A stretch of DNA of 64,000 nucleotides from Clostridiales bacterium GWF2_38_85 (GCA_001797275.1 MGOY01000018.1:1-64000); one strand, 5' to 3'. Positions 42,601-50,178 are shown, numbered from the stretch's first letter. The notes: generated from the sequence alone by a model not told the origin. Program-made: numbers and translations.

Positions 42601-44148
42601 GAGGTTGCGGACATTCAAACCGCCGAAATGCTAAAACTGCCTGTACCAAAGGCGAACTTTCACACGGTGGTGGTAGAACCGAGCGAAATGCAAAAGGAGA
42701 TGGTTTCTGATTTAGCCGACCGCGCCGAGCGTGTGCGGAACAAAATGGTGGACAGTACCGTAGACAATATGCTCTGCATCACCAATGACGGCAGAAAGCT
42801 GGCTCTCGACCAACGCTTGATGAACCCAATGCTACCCGATTACGAACATGGCAAGACGGCGGTCGCTGCCGAAAACATCTTCCAACATTGGGATGAGGGT
42901 AAAGCTGACCGCCTGACCCAACTTATCTTTTGCGACCTTTCTACCCCAAAGAATGACGGTTCTTTCAGTGTTTACGATGATTTGCGTACCAAGCTAACCG
43001 ACAAAGGTATTCCCACAGAGGAAATTGCTTTTATCCACGATGCAGACACGGAAGCCCGCAAAAAAGAACTGTTTGCCAAAGTCCGCGAGGGTAAGGTGCG
43101 AGTGTTGATGGGCAGTACGCAGAAGATGGGAACCGGTACGAACGTGCAGGACCGCATTGTCGCTATGAGCCGCCTTGATGTGCCGTGGCGACCGTCGGAT
43201 ATTTCTCAACAAAACGGGAGAGGAATCCGTCAAGGCAACAAAAACCCAGAGGTTCACATCTACACTTACGTCACTTCGGGAACTTTTGACGCATACAGCT
43301 ATCAGCTAATCGAAACAAAACAGAGGTTCATCTCACAAATAATGACGGGCAAGTCGCCTGTTCGCTCAGCGGAGGACGTTGACGAGCAGGCGCTTTCTTA
43401 TGCCGAAATCAAGGCTCTTGCCACAGGAAATCCGATGATTATTGAAAAATGCGAGCTTGAGATGCAAGTTAGCAAGCTGAAATTGCTCAAAGCCAGCCAC
43501 CTTTCTCAGCGTTATGATTTGGAGGATAGGTTACTGAAAAAGTATCCCGCGGACATTAAACGGCTGACTGAACGCATTGCGGGTTATGAAAAAGACATTG
43601 CACAGGTTGCCGCCAATCCAAAAGCTCAGGGCGATGAATTTGTGGGTATTGTACTGAAAGGGACATTCTTCACTGACAAAAAAGCCGCAGGCACGGCGAT
43701 ACTCGAAGCATGCCAAGACATGAACAACCCCGACCCCATACCGCTTGGTAGTTATCGAGGTTTTGATATGGATATTTCCTTTGACACATTCAGCAAGGAA
43801 TATCAAATTACGCTAAAAAATGCACTTTCTCATACTGTTCCTCTTGGCACCGATATTTTCGGCAACATTACAAGGCTGGACAACACTTTTGAAGGATTCT
43901 CCTTAAAGCAATCCTCCTGTCAGGAGCAGTTGGAAACAACCAAAGCACAGATGAAAAACGCCAAAGATGAGGTGGAAAAGCCATTCGCACAGGAAGCCGA
44001 ACTTGCAGAAAAGACAGAGCGGCTTGCGGAGGTCAATATCGAGCTTAACCTTGATAAACGAGAAACAGAGCTTGTGGACGCAGAGCCTGACGAGGGTGAA
44101 GCAGACGCACCGCAGAAAAAAGACAGGCAGCGAGGTGATGCACGATGA
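36652..44148 (+). CDS. Giant N6-adenine DNA methyltransferase/SNF2-type helicase protein
   Basis: 2498 aa. Residues 1-90 are ArdC-N-like (FLHSASRNYKLSFEEQVLVHTQRPDATAV). Residues about 270-430 are a low-complexity linker that overlaps a nested tnpV frame. Around 1015-1100 lies a methyltransferase core: motif I ILDPGCGIGNFQG and motif IV GNVPFGGYG, a variant of NPPF. Around 1680-2200 is a superfamily 2 helicase: AHEVGAGKT (Walker A), FVDEAHGYKN (DEAH box) and QQNGRGIRQGN (motif VI). A coiled-coil end follows. Such proteins are in nearly all Tn1549-type ICEs and are thought to mark or protect the entering DNA. No target site can be derived from sequence. Confidence 0.9.
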   Translation: MATKLQLVTAMYDHKLNELTSNISEWQQFLHSASRNYKLSFEEQVLVHTQRPDATAVLELEKWNDSFGRWINKGAIGIAVVDRAFIGKRRLKYYFDISDTHDSRRSRPVPIWEMKPEYEAEVIETLEATFGELEEKQTLANAILSAVENAVTDNLTDYLSDLMDCREGSFLEELDELNIEVLYSNALKASVAWMLLSRCGIEPTAFFEAEDFQGIHNFNTPDTATLLGTATSAISETGLREISSTLFNVQKAERTAEVSARTTLIEPAQTAEHDLSVDTIGRTFADEREKSDNITISNSERSIDNDTDTTPDLHRGERVSDTRPDTTGGTRSRAWQIRIDAPPLPDGASQGTIQPITDEWWTEPAPIGNRANSDDAAGTAINSDGESGGRDRTVESTRPDGMDSTDNEYSQPSGGNDTQRPDLQLNYFPSSTEQINKIEEAEGTAQKPTPSAFSMPIPIEALDEELTRHGGALSAKLRIYHHFEQLGTEDEHIRFLKKEFGQGGHSPLDDGGYWIDTSDKGMTFVKGDLKYTLPWSKVSKRIGELIAANRFLSTQDKDVFYPQYLEYLENREILRQKNAVLDAAAALPPSEKRDTLIPRLVDFLNGLNEHERYLNKKLRLNGLEEITDTASAAQIEAILASPQQAQKLMKAMKQIGGAASGAFERNHGYRFHEELVELFPRRPVYHLGDTAHIGSHEYEVLAFDDTTVKLYDSEFPLMQKEMSREEFDRKVAENPTNEHLMELTAAPDVAEKPQDVELESELDTEDSDELYIPQIGDRYEIQGRKFVVDSVSEEWNNVSLQDVTFQQSVGFPIFRRESLDFIRLYTPVAEPTAEPNVQVVSREVIPGSLFDVELVKEHYPQDEALEPTEKTITPAWAQKKKPARSNYFDAFPNVSMSDRHNFKITDDNLGTGGAKAKFRANMDAINLLHDLEFDGKLATPEQQDILSRYVGWGSLADAFKENNPGWENEFIELYTALSPEEYESARASTLNAHYTSPTVIKAIYKAVENMGFKTGNILDPGCGIGNFQGLLPDSMSDSKVYGIEIDPITGRIAQQLYQRNSIAIQGYEKTALPDSFFDLAIGNVPFGGYGVSDKKYDKHKFHIHDYFFAKTLDKVRPGGVIAFVTSSWTMDKQNPAVRKYIAQRAELLGAIRLPNNAFKANAGTDVTTDILFLQKRDRVVDIDPDWEHLELTENDITVNSYFANHPEMILGTMSNDSGIRMYGNANSITCVPFPDRELSDLLDEAVQNIHAEITEYERDEDEQETDDSIPADPSVRNFSFAVVDGKVYFRENSRMNPCELPTTTESRVKGMIAIRDCVRTLIEYQTEDYSDSDIASEQAKLNRLYDSFTIKYGLISSRANVSVFGSDSSFPLLGALEIVDEDGNLARKADMFTKRTIRPKVEITHVDTASEALAVSLGEMGKVDLDYMVELTDMTEEQLITELDGVIFFNIGSETKPNAYVTADEYLSGNVRKKLAAAQAAQATNHDGRYDGNIKALEAVQPTDLSASEISVRLGATWLPTEVVQKFIFELLETPRYVQWNIKVHYSQHTAEWSIEGKSNDRSNIKAYRTFGTDRANAYKIIEETLNLRDIRIFDYMEDADGKKTAVLNRKVTMIAQAKQEQLKTAFGEWIWKDPERRNMLTRLYNDRFNSIRPREYDGSHIKFVGMNPSIDLREHQVNAAAHIIYGGNTLLAHEVGAGKTFEMIAAAMEMKRLGLCHKSMVVVPNHIIEQFAAEWLQLYPAANILVATKKDFEPKNRRKFCARIATGDYDAVIIGHSQFEKIPMSIEYQREMMEGQIQDLLDGIAEAKHNKGDNFTVKQLEKSRKSLQLRLDKLNDQSRKDDVVTFEELGVDRLFVDEAHGYKNLFLYTKMRNVGGIAQTEAQKSSDMFMKCRYLDKETDGRGVIFATGTPISNSMVELYSLQRYLQYETLRRNSLQHFDAWASTFGETVTAIELSPEGSGYRAKTRFAKFYNLPELMNMFREVADIQTAEMLKLPVPKANFHTVVVEPSEMQKEMVSDLADRAERVRNKMVDSTVDNMLCITNDGRKLALDQRLMNPMLPDYEHGKTAVAAENIFQHWDEGKADRLTQLIFCDLSTPKNDGSFSVYDDLRTKLTDKGIPTEEIAFIHDADTEARKKELFAKVREGKVRVLMGSTQKMGTGTNVQDRIVAMSRLDVPWRPSDISQQNGRGIRQGNKNPEVHIYTYVTSGTFDAYSYQLIETKQRFISQIMTGKSPVRSAEDVDEQALSYAEIKALATGNPMIIEKCELEMQVSKLKLLKASHLSQRYDLEDRLLKKYPADIKRLTERIAGYEKDIAQVAANPKAQGDEFVGIVLKGTFFTDKKAAGTAILEACQDMNNPDPIPLGSYRGFDMDISFDTFSKEYQITLKNALSHTVPLGTDIFGNITRLDNTFEGFSLKQSSCQEQLETTKAQMKNAKDEVEKPFAQEAELAEKTERLAEVNIELNLDKRETELVDAEPDEGEADAPQKKDRQRGDAR
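37565..37927 (+). CDS. tnpV: TnpV-family protein nested in another frame of the giant gene
   Basis: 120 aa, entirely inside the methyltransferase/helicase gene in another reading frame. The sequence is recognisably TnpV: LTYTEVNGYLIPDLTLPEE, GRYALMRRHYLMEHRKGL, NPHLLEIEQTAMTRLEQ and the end LSDLIYS. A GAGGAG site lies 8 nt before the ATG at 37565. The host frame here is a Ser/Thr/Asp/Gly-rich linker, as expected when one frame is constrained by another. TnpV is named from transposon annotations and its biochemical role is not known to me. Confidence 0.85.
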   Translation: MTQTQPLTYTEVNGYLIPDLTLPEEPEVELGRYALMRRHYLMEHRKGLFSRLLMNGGLNPHLLEIEQTAMTRLEQQSTQMAKAEGVTEQLKAHDPMAWIQRITNIRNRVEETILSDLIYS

Positions 44149-45059
44149 ACAAATATGACAACATCCCCGCAACCCTTACAGTCAAACCAAATTGGGTTGT
44201 TTGGGGCGTTACGGGCGAGCCGCTCAAAGTCCCCTTTCAACCTGAAAGCCTGTTACGATTGTCCACCGTTCCTGCAAAATCAGGCGTTCCTGAAACGTGG
44301 GGAGCATTTGAAACCGCTGTGCGATGTGTTCAGCGAGGGCTTGCAGTTGGAATCGGCTACGAGTTCGACGGTAGCGGCATCTGCGGTGTGGACTTAGATC
44401 ATGTAATTAGCCACGGCGGTGTGTTAATGCCCGAAGCACAGGCGATTTCAGATAGTCTGGCTTCCTATACGGAGGTTAGCCCCAGCGGTCACGGATTACA
44501 CATCTTTGTAACCGCCGACAACGCAAATATCACTCGCCACCGCAAGCAAGGCGGGTTTGTGGAGATTTACAGTAACGCACGGTATTTCACCGTTACTGGC
44601 AATGTTTACGGAGGTTCACTCAAAGTTGTAAACCGAACCTCTGAACTTCAACAGCTTCACGACCGTTATCTGCTCCTTGAGCAAATGCAAACGGTCACGC
44701 CCTCTTATTCTGTGGAATCACCGCAGTGCGTGGACGACTTTCTGCGGCGAGGACTTCTGAAAGACGCTGTACTCCGTACTTGTTGGAACGGCGAAATGCG
44801 TTGCGGTGACGAAAGCGCGTCCGACCAAGCTCTGATGAACAAGTTGGCTTACTGGTGCAACGCCAATCAATCCGCTATGTGCGTGGCGTTTTTGGAAAGC
44901 CCGTATTTTGCACAAAAGGATGAAGCTCACCAAAAGAAATGTCATCGCACCGACTATCTACCCAACACGGCTAAAACCGCCTGTGCCTCTTTGCGTTCCA
45001 CGGCATTGGAGGATACAAAGCGGTTTCAGCACAACAAATTACGAAATGAAGCAAGGTGA
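44145..45059 (+). CDS. PrimPol-like primase/polymerase protein
   Basis: 304 aa, start overlapping the previous stop (ATGA). The N-terminal domain has the archaeo-eukaryotic primase (PrimPol) layout: PNWVVWGV, then VGIGYEFDGSGICGVDLDHV with the metal-binding acidic pair, then SYTEVSPSGHGLHIFV with the nucleotide-site SxH-like residues. The C-terminal 130 residues (DDFLRRGLLKDAVLRTCWNG, YLPNTAKTAC) are like the helical end of NrS-1-type phage polymerases. It could prime replication of the transferred strand. Confidence 0.82.
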   Translation: MNKYDNIPATLTVKPNWVVWGVTGEPLKVPFQPESLLRLSTVPAKSGVPETWGAFETAVRCVQRGLAVGIGYEFDGSGICGVDLDHVISHGGVLMPEAQAISDSLASYTEVSPSGHGLHIFVTADNANITRHRKQGGFVEIYSNARYFTVTGNVYGGSLKVVNRTSELQQLHDRYLLLEQMQTVTPSYSVESPQCVDDFLRRGLLKDAVLRTCWNGEMRCGDESASDQALMNKLAYWCNANQSAMCVAFLESPYFAQKDEAHQKKCHRTDYLPNTAKTACASLRSTALEDTKRFQHNKLRNEAR

Positions 45060-45066
45060 GAATCAA

Positions 45067-45249
45067 ATGAGAGAGTACAAAGTAATCATCACCGAAACGG
45101 TGGTACGCCATATGTGGGTGCTTGCAGACGACCCACAGGAAGCAATCGACATTGTGGAACAGACCTATTCGCAGGAAGAAACCATTGATGCATCCTTTGA
45201 AGTAGACCCGACCGAATACCGAAAAACAAGAGAGAGAAAGAAGGATTGA
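45067..45249 (+). CDS. DpnD/PcfM-like small protein 1
   Basis: 60 aa from the ATG at 45067 (AAGGTGAG upstream); the track frame begins inside the previous gene. REYKVIITETVVRHMWVLADDPQEAIDIVEQTY follows the DpnD/PcfM family, whose members start KxFxVxITETL. A second member lies at 46215. The role in conjugation is unknown. Confidence 0.75.
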   Translation: MREYKVIITETVVRHMWVLADDPQEAIDIVEQTYSQEETIDASFEVDPTEYRKTRERKKD

Positions 45250-45253
45250 TTTT

Positions 45254-46198
45254 ATGCCAAGCTTAATAAGAAACACTATTTCTTTCAGTAATATTTCCAT
45301 TGAAAGTGCAAATGAAATTTTGAAAACTATCAGAAAGGATGGTGTAGGCGAATATCCTATTGACTTCAACAAGTTGATTCCTATGCCATACCACATTCGT
45401 ATTGCTGAACTTGAAGTGATAAAAGACTGGAAAATAAATAATTGGGGATGTGAAGTAAATCCTCGTAGTTTTTTCTTTTACGACGACGATAACTACAAAA
45501 TAGTAGAATTTAAGACCGATAACAAAAATGTTACTAAAGTAGCAAGTGCTTTATCCGAGATGTATCCAGATGTCTTAATATCATACAAATGGAATGATGA
45601 ATATTCTTTTGGAAATGACGTTGGCAATGTGGAATATCGGGGTGGACAGATAGTTTCTGAAAATATTCCGCAAAGCGGATCAAAGGAAGCTCTCATAATA
45701 GCTGCATCAATTTATGGACAAAGCATTGAAGAATTTGGCTATCGCTTAACGGAGGACGGCACTTCATACGAATATGTTGACGATGATGTGATCGAACAGC
45801 CAGACGAAAAAATCAAAGTCGTTTTGGTAAAACCAATGCAAAAACCACAGGTCGTTAAAATTGGTTCAAGCCTTGAAAGTATGCAAGCAACAGTCGGCGG
45901 ATGTATAGAACAGATAATGCCTTTTGACGAGGAAGTCGCTCTTGTTTGCAACGAAGATGGTAAAAATGATGAGCTTCCACTCAACCGTGCGTTAAAAAAT
46001 TCTGATGGAAAAATCGTCGATATTATCGTAGGCGACTTCTTTATTTGCTCTGCAAAAGGTGAAAACTTTACGAGCCTAACCGATGAACAGGTAAAACGAT
46101 ACTCTGAAATGTTCAAAAATCCAGAGCGATTTCAGCAGACCTCATTCGGAATTAAAGCAATACCAGTAATACCAAAAAACAAAAGCTATGAAAGATAG
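45254..46198 (+). CDS. DUF1281-like plus DUF3846-like two-domain protein
   Basis: 314 aa. Residues about 1-150 look like the DUF1281/YubB ferredoxin-like domain: RNTISFSNISIESANEIL, FNKLIPMPYH, WKINNWGCEVN. Residues about 190-275 match DUF3846: VVLVKPMQKPQVVKIG, SLESMQATVGGCIEQIMP and NRALKNSDGKIVDIIVG. Each is usually a separate ICE or phage protein, so their fusion is a useful marker. It sits between the two DpnD-like genes and is more AT-rich than they are. No catalytic motif is seen. Confidence 0.8.
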   Translation: MPSLIRNTISFSNISIESANEILKTIRKDGVGEYPIDFNKLIPMPYHIRIAELEVIKDWKINNWGCEVNPRSFFFYDDDNYKIVEFKTDNKNVTKVASALSEMYPDVLISYKWNDEYSFGNDVGNVEYRGGQIVSENIPQSGSKEALIIAASIYGQSIEEFGYRLTEDGTSYEYVDDDVIEQPDEKIKVVLVKPMQKPQVVKIGSSLESMQATVGGCIEQIMPFDEEVALVCNEDGKNDELPLNRALKNSDGKIVDIIVGDFFICSAKGENFTSLTDEQVKRYSEMFKNPERFQQTSFGIKAIPVIPKNKSYER

Positions 46199-46214
46199 GA
46201 AGGGATTATTGTAT

Positions 46215-46409
46215 ATGAAAACTTTTAATGTCACCATCACCGAAACACTCCAGCTCGAAATTCCTGTTGAAGCAAACAGTCGAACCGAAGCGGAGCATCA
46301 AGCCGAACGCCGGTGGCGGGACAGCGAATTTATCCTCGACGCCGACCATTTTAAGGGCGTGACATTCAAGGCTGATATGCCCCAAAGAGGACGCGGCTTT
46401 GACCGATAA
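46215..46409 (+). CDS. DpnD/PcfM-like small protein 2
   Basis: 64 aa from the ATG at 46215. KTFNVTITETLQLEIPVEANSRTEAEHQAERRW and DSEFILDADHFKGVTF follow the family closely. It is a paralogue of the 45067 gene but more typical. It is followed by the oriT-like region. Confidence 0.82.
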   Translation: MKTFNVTITETLQLEIPVEANSRTEAEHQAERRWRDSEFILDADHFKGVTFKADMPQRGRGFDR

Positions 46410-46485
46410 CGCATTTCACGGATGGTCGAAATCCGATTGTCCGTTATCAAAATACGGGGGTTCAGGAAAGTGTCTATTGTCTTAA

Positions 46486-46570
46486 CAAGCAATGCCTTTT
46501 GCTATCACAAAAGGCGAAACCGCCCCCGAAGGCGGTTGCTTGTCAGAGGGCTGCGCCCCCTGAAACCCCT
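46486..46570. other. oriT: Candidate oriT: three-way-junction palindrome upstream of mobC
   Basis: An outer stem CAAGCAA/TTGCTTG (46486-46492 with 46536-46542) encloses two perfect 7-bp hairpins: GCCTTTT/AAAAGGC (46494-46515) and AACCGCC/GGCGGTT (46518-46537). A fourth hairpin, CAGAGGGCTGCGCCCCCTG, follows at once. The region is 20 bp upstream of mobC and contains no gene. Position and nested dyads fit the origin of transfer of Tn1549-type ICEs; the nick site cannot be placed. Confidence 0.6.
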
Positions 46571-46588
46571 GCAAGAAAGGAATTGTTT

Positions 46589-46912
46589 ATGAACAGAACA
46601 CAATCATTTATTGTCCGTATGACAAAGGATGAGCTTCAAACTCTCGACAAAAAAGTGAAACGAACTGGTATGTCACGCGAGCATTATGTGCGCACTCTTT
46701 GCAACAACAAAACCCCGGTGGAGCTTCCACCCGCCGACTACTATGCCCTTGTCCGCGAGGTTCGGGCGTTAGGTAACAACATCCATCAAATTTCCGCCAA
46801 AGCCAACGCACAAGGTCTACTCGATGCACCTATGTTCAAACGCCATGCTGACACTATCACCGCTGTTGCTGATAAACTCACAATGGTCTGCTTGCCAAGG
46901 AATAGCGACTGA
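46589..46912 (+). CDS. mobC: MobC-like relaxosome accessory protein
   Basis: 107 aa from the ATG at 46589 (GAAAGGAA upstream); the longer track form reads through oriT. It has a ribbon-helix-helix N-terminus (NRTQSFIVRMTKDELQTLDKKVKRTGMSREHYVRTL) and the MobC core VREVRALGNNIHQISAKAN. MobC binds near oriT and opens the strands for the relaxase. Its stop overlaps the relaxase start region. Confidence 0.9.
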   Translation: MNRTQSFIVRMTKDELQTLDKKVKRTGMSREHYVRTLCNNKTPVELPPADYYALVREVRALGNNIHQISAKANAQGLLDAPMFKRHADTITAVADKLTMVCLPRNSD

Positions 46913-46913
46913 T

Positions 46914-48266
46914 ATGGCTGTGACAAGTATGTGGGCGGTGCGGTCGCGGCTTGACCATTTGGTGGAGTATGTATCCAATACTGAGAAAACTCAAAATCCC
47001 GATTTTGGGGATTTGAAGTCAGTGATTGCATATGCAGGAACAGACTACAAAACCGAGCAGCGATACTATGTCAGCGGTATCAACTGCAACCCAAGCACAG
47101 CATATTCGGTAATGAGCGACGCGCTGACCATGAGCGACAAAAAACTCAGGGTGTTGGCGTACCACGGTTATCAGTCTTTTGCCAAGGGCGAAGTGACCGC
47201 CGAAACTGCACACGAAATCGGTGTGAAGCTGGCGCGGGAATTATGGGGTGAGCGCTTTCAAGTTTTGGTTGCCACCCACTTGAACACGTCGCATTATCAC
47301 AACCATTTTGTGCTTTGTTCCACATCGTATATAGACGGCTCACGCTTTCATTCTTGTACGGCTTCACGATTAAAAATGCAGGCAGTATCCGACCGACTAT
47401 GCCGCACTTATGAGCTTTCGGTTATCGACAATCCAAAGTTTGGTCGTACAAAGCACTATGGCGAAATTCAAGCGGAACGCGAGGGCAGACCCACATGGCG
47501 CAGCATCCTCAAAGCTGAGATTGACGAAGCTATTTTACAGTCTATGACCGAAAGCCAGCTTGTCGCCAATCTGAAAAAGCGCGGATATGAAGTTAAGTTA
47601 GGCAAAGACATTTCTGTCAGACCACCCGGCAAAGAGCGATTCTCACGTTTAGGTACAAAGCTCGGCGATGACTATTCCCGTCCTAATATTACAAAGCGTA
47701 TGCGGACGCAAGGTAGACCAAAGTTCCCAGAACCCGAACCCAAGCGGTCGGTCAAGGTGATGAAATTCAATGGAAATCTAAAAACTACAAAGAAGCTCAC
47801 AGGCTTCAGAGGTCTTTATATTCACTACCTCTATCTTTTGGGCAAGCTGCCGAAGAATCACCCACGCCCAATGTCAAAAGTCCACTTCCTTTATAGAGAG
47901 GACTGGATAAAGATTGATAAGATCTCAAAAGAAATTACGCTGCTCTGCCGTCATCGTATTGATACGCCAGAACAGCTTTTTTCATTTAAGACGGTACTGA
48001 CGGACGAAATAAAAACGCTCGCCGACCAGCGGCAGGGATTGCGGAACAGTATTCGCAGACCCAAAGATGAAGCGACCGTTGCAGAAGTCAAGGGACAAAT
48101 CGAACTGCTCTCCACCCGTATGGGTGAAGTGCGAAAGGAGGTGGTACTGTGCGACGACATTGCCGCACGTTCGCAGCTAATCAAAGAAAAGATGGAAAAA
48201 GTGCGACAAGAACAGGACCAAAATCTAAAAAGTAAGGAGAATAACCGTTATGACAAATTCAGGTGA
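46914..48266 (+). CDS. MobP-type relaxase
   Basis: 450 aa from the ATG at 46914, directly behind mobC; the track start lies inside mobC. The catalytic three-histidine motif is HLNTSHYHNHFVL, and a tyrosine for nicking is in the N-terminal YYVSGINCN region. The C-terminal half is basic and helical (ERFSRLGTKLGDDYSRPNITKRM) with a coiled end. It nicks oriT and pilots the strand to VirD4. Confidence 0.9.
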   Translation: MAVTSMWAVRSRLDHLVEYVSNTEKTQNPDFGDLKSVIAYAGTDYKTEQRYYVSGINCNPSTAYSVMSDALTMSDKKLRVLAYHGYQSFAKGEVTAETAHEIGVKLARELWGERFQVLVATHLNTSHYHNHFVLCSTSYIDGSRFHSCTASRLKMQAVSDRLCRTYELSVIDNPKFGRTKHYGEIQAEREGRPTWRSILKAEIDEAILQSMTESQLVANLKKRGYEVKLGKDISVRPPGKERFSRLGTKLGDDYSRPNITKRMRTQGRPKFPEPEPKRSVKVMKFNGNLKTTKKLTGFRGLYIHYLYLLGKLPKNHPRPMSKVHFLYREDWIKIDKISKEITLLCRHRIDTPEQLFSFKTVLTDEIKTLADQRQGLRNSIRRPKDEATVAEVKGQIELLSTRMGEVRKEVVLCDDIAARSQLIKEKMEKVRQEQDQNLKSKENNRYDKFR

Positions 48267-49077
48267 CGCGGCTGAACAGATTGTTCGAATCAGCTTAGAA
48301 GGTACTGACTACGCCATCCGCATTATCGGTTCCGGTGCAAAGAATATTGCGGCATTTCTGTTGGCGGCATTCAAAAGTGACGGCACGGACGGCAAGACGA
48401 AGCTCAAAGGCAAGGAGCGGCTGGTCAATATGCTAAAATCCGGCAAAGAAACGAAAATCTTTGCCATCAAAAACAGCGACCTCTCGATTTTCGCTAAGGA
48501 AGCCAAGCGATACGGCGTGGTTTATTGTGTACTCAAAGACAAGAACGGTACGCCGAACGGCACAGCCGAAATAATGGCAAAAGCCGAGGATGCAAGTAAA
48601 ATCAGTAGGATTATGGACAGGCTGGAATTTGCCGCCGTACCGCTGGCAACCGTTGAAACAACATCGGCAGAGCGCGAAGTTCCCGACATCGACGATACGG
48701 ACAAGATGCTTGACGAGCTTTTGAGCGACGACGGCAAGGTCAAGACAGACCAGCCCGAAGCAGATAAATCGACAAAATCTGTCGAAAAGGAGCAGCCAGA
48801 AAACCCTACCTTAGCGAGGAGCGAAGCAGAGCGTCCGTCCGAACCTCGCTCAGAGATGCAATCGCTATCCGCAGAGGATACACGGGCGACTAAAAAGCCA
48901 AAATCGGTAAAGGAGTTTTTGCGGGAGCGCACGGCACTGGGCGCAAAAAAGCAGCAGGACAAACAGCCCGACCTCACACGGCCGGAAACAAAGGCTACAA
49001 CGCAGAAAACTCCGCAACATCAACAGCCGCAAAGTCGCGGCAGAAAAAACAAATCCAATAAAAAGGAGCGTGGCTAA
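48250..49077 (+). CDS. PcfB/DUF3801-like conjugation protein
   Basis: 275 aa overlapping the relaxase end by 17 bp. Residues about 1-135 follow DUF3801: EQIVRISLEGTDYAIRIIGSGAKNIAAFLLAAF, KRYGVVYCVLKDKNG and ASKISRIMDRLEF. The rest is a charged, disordered tail (DDTDKMLDELLSDDGKVK...SNKKERG). PcfB-like proteins help the relaxase contact the coupling protein. Confidence 0.85.
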   Translation: MTNSGDAAEQIVRISLEGTDYAIRIIGSGAKNIAAFLLAAFKSDGTDGKTKLKGKERLVNMLKSGKETKIFAIKNSDLSIFAKEAKRYGVVYCVLKDKNGTPNGTAEIMAKAEDASKISRIMDRLEFAAVPLATVETTSAEREVPDIDDTDKMLDELLSDDGKVKTDQPEADKSTKSVEKEQPENPTLARSEAERPSEPRSEMQSLSAEDTRATKKPKSVKEFLRERTALGAKKQQDKQPDLTRPETKATTQKTPQHQQPQSRGRKNKSNKKERG

Positions 49078-49078
49078 T

Positions 49079-49993
49079 ATGCCAGAAAACTATGATGACC
49101 TTTTCCCCAATGTAGAGAAAACCGAAACAAAACCCTCGTCCGCACCGAAGGAGCGGCTATCCGACGAAGATTATGCGGTAAAGAAAAAGGCAGAGCGCGA
49201 TGATCTCTCTGATATTGCAAATCGAACAGAAGTGGAAGTAACTTCGGATAGCGGTAAGTTTCAGCAGTTTCTCAACACCCTCGCCCGATTTGAGCGGTAT
49301 TCTACGCAGAACGCTTTGCTGATTTTTGCTCAGCGACCTGCCGCAACCCGACTTGGCGATTTTGAGCATTGGAAAGCACAGGATACCTTTGTCAATAAGG
49401 GTGAACTGGGTATCGCCATCTTCGAGCCGGGCAAGGAGTACAAGCGCGAGGACGGCACAACAGGTGTGAGCATGAATATCAAAAGAGTATTTGACATCTC
49501 ACAAACCAACGCAAAAGACAAAGTAACACCTACGCCACAAGTAGAAATCCGCACTCTGCTCAAAGCTCTAATGAGCAACTCACCTGCGCCAATTAAGCTG
49601 GTTGACCATTTGCAGAACGGCGAGGGAGCGCATTACGATGAAGCACGAGATGTGATTGAGGTGGTGCGTGGACTTGACGGCGATAGTTTGTTCCGCTGTT
49701 TAGCACAGGAAATCTCATATGCCGAGCTTGACCATCAACCCACTGATACCCTGCAATGCAACGACAAAGGGTTTACCGCCTACGCCGCTTCGTATGCCAT
49801 CTGCGCCAAGTATGGTATTGACACCAAAGGCTATGACTTCGCTGAAGTAAAGGATTGTTTTACAGGGCGTGACGGCAAGGATATTCGTGGCGAATTAAAG
49901 AGCATTCGCGATACGGTGAACGATGTTGCTGTCCGAATGGCAAAGGGACTTGAACCGCAGAAAAAAGCCCCGACACAGGAGGTACGGTCATGA
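49079..49993 (+). CDS. ArdC-like single-strand DNA-binding/anti-restriction protein
   Basis: 304 aa from the ATG at 49079 (AAGGAG 10 nt upstream); a GTG at 49070 is possible. After a charged leader, FQQFLNTLARFERYSTQNALLIFAQRPAATRLGDFEHWKAQDTFVNKGELGIAIFEPG is an ArdC-N-type domain, clearly paralogous to the start of the giant protein. The later part (RCLAQEISYAELDHQ, GFTAYAASYAICAKYG) is where ArdC peptidases carry metal ligands, but no HExxH is seen. It may shield incoming DNA from restriction. Confidence 0.82.
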   Translation: MPENYDDLFPNVEKTETKPSSAPKERLSDEDYAVKKKAERDDLSDIANRTEVEVTSDSGKFQQFLNTLARFERYSTQNALLIFAQRPAATRLGDFEHWKAQDTFVNKGELGIAIFEPGKEYKREDGTTGVSMNIKRVFDISQTNAKDKVTPTPQVEIRTLLKALMSNSPAPIKLVDHLQNGEGAHYDEARDVIEVVRGLDGDSLFRCLAQEISYAELDHQPTDTLQCNDKGFTAYAASYAICAKYGIDTKGYDFAEVKDCFTGRDGKDIRGELKSIRDTVNDVAVRMAKGLEPQKKAPTQEVRS

Positions 49994-50178
49994 GAGAAGA
50001 AGTTAAAATCATGGAACTTGACCGCTCCGAACAGGGTGCTGTGTTGACCGCACTGAACGACCTCCATAACAAACGAATCTCCGAGGGTAAATCCACCGAC
50101 ACGGTGGACGAACTCATAGAGGAACTGTTTACCGCCCCATCTAAAAATAAAAAGGTTCGTAGCTGTGAGGCGCGATAG
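49990..50178 (+). CDS. Small ICE protein between ArdC-like and VirD4 genes
   Basis: 62 aa. The start ATGA overlaps the previous stop, behind CAGGAGG, and the end overlaps the VirD4 start by 14 bp. LDRSEQGAVLTALNDLHNKRISEGKSTDTVDELIEEL is helical and charged. Such a gene is regularly found here in the family. Function not recognised. Confidence 0.75.
   Translation: MREEVKIMELDRSEQGAVLTALNDLHNKRISEGKSTDTVDELIEELFTAPSKNKKVRSCEAR

Noticed and set aside
43531-44240. Several overlapping minus-strand ORFs at the end of the giant gene
   Set aside because: Ser/Cys/Phe-rich complements of a charged coiled-coil coding region; no ribosome sites or family resemblance.
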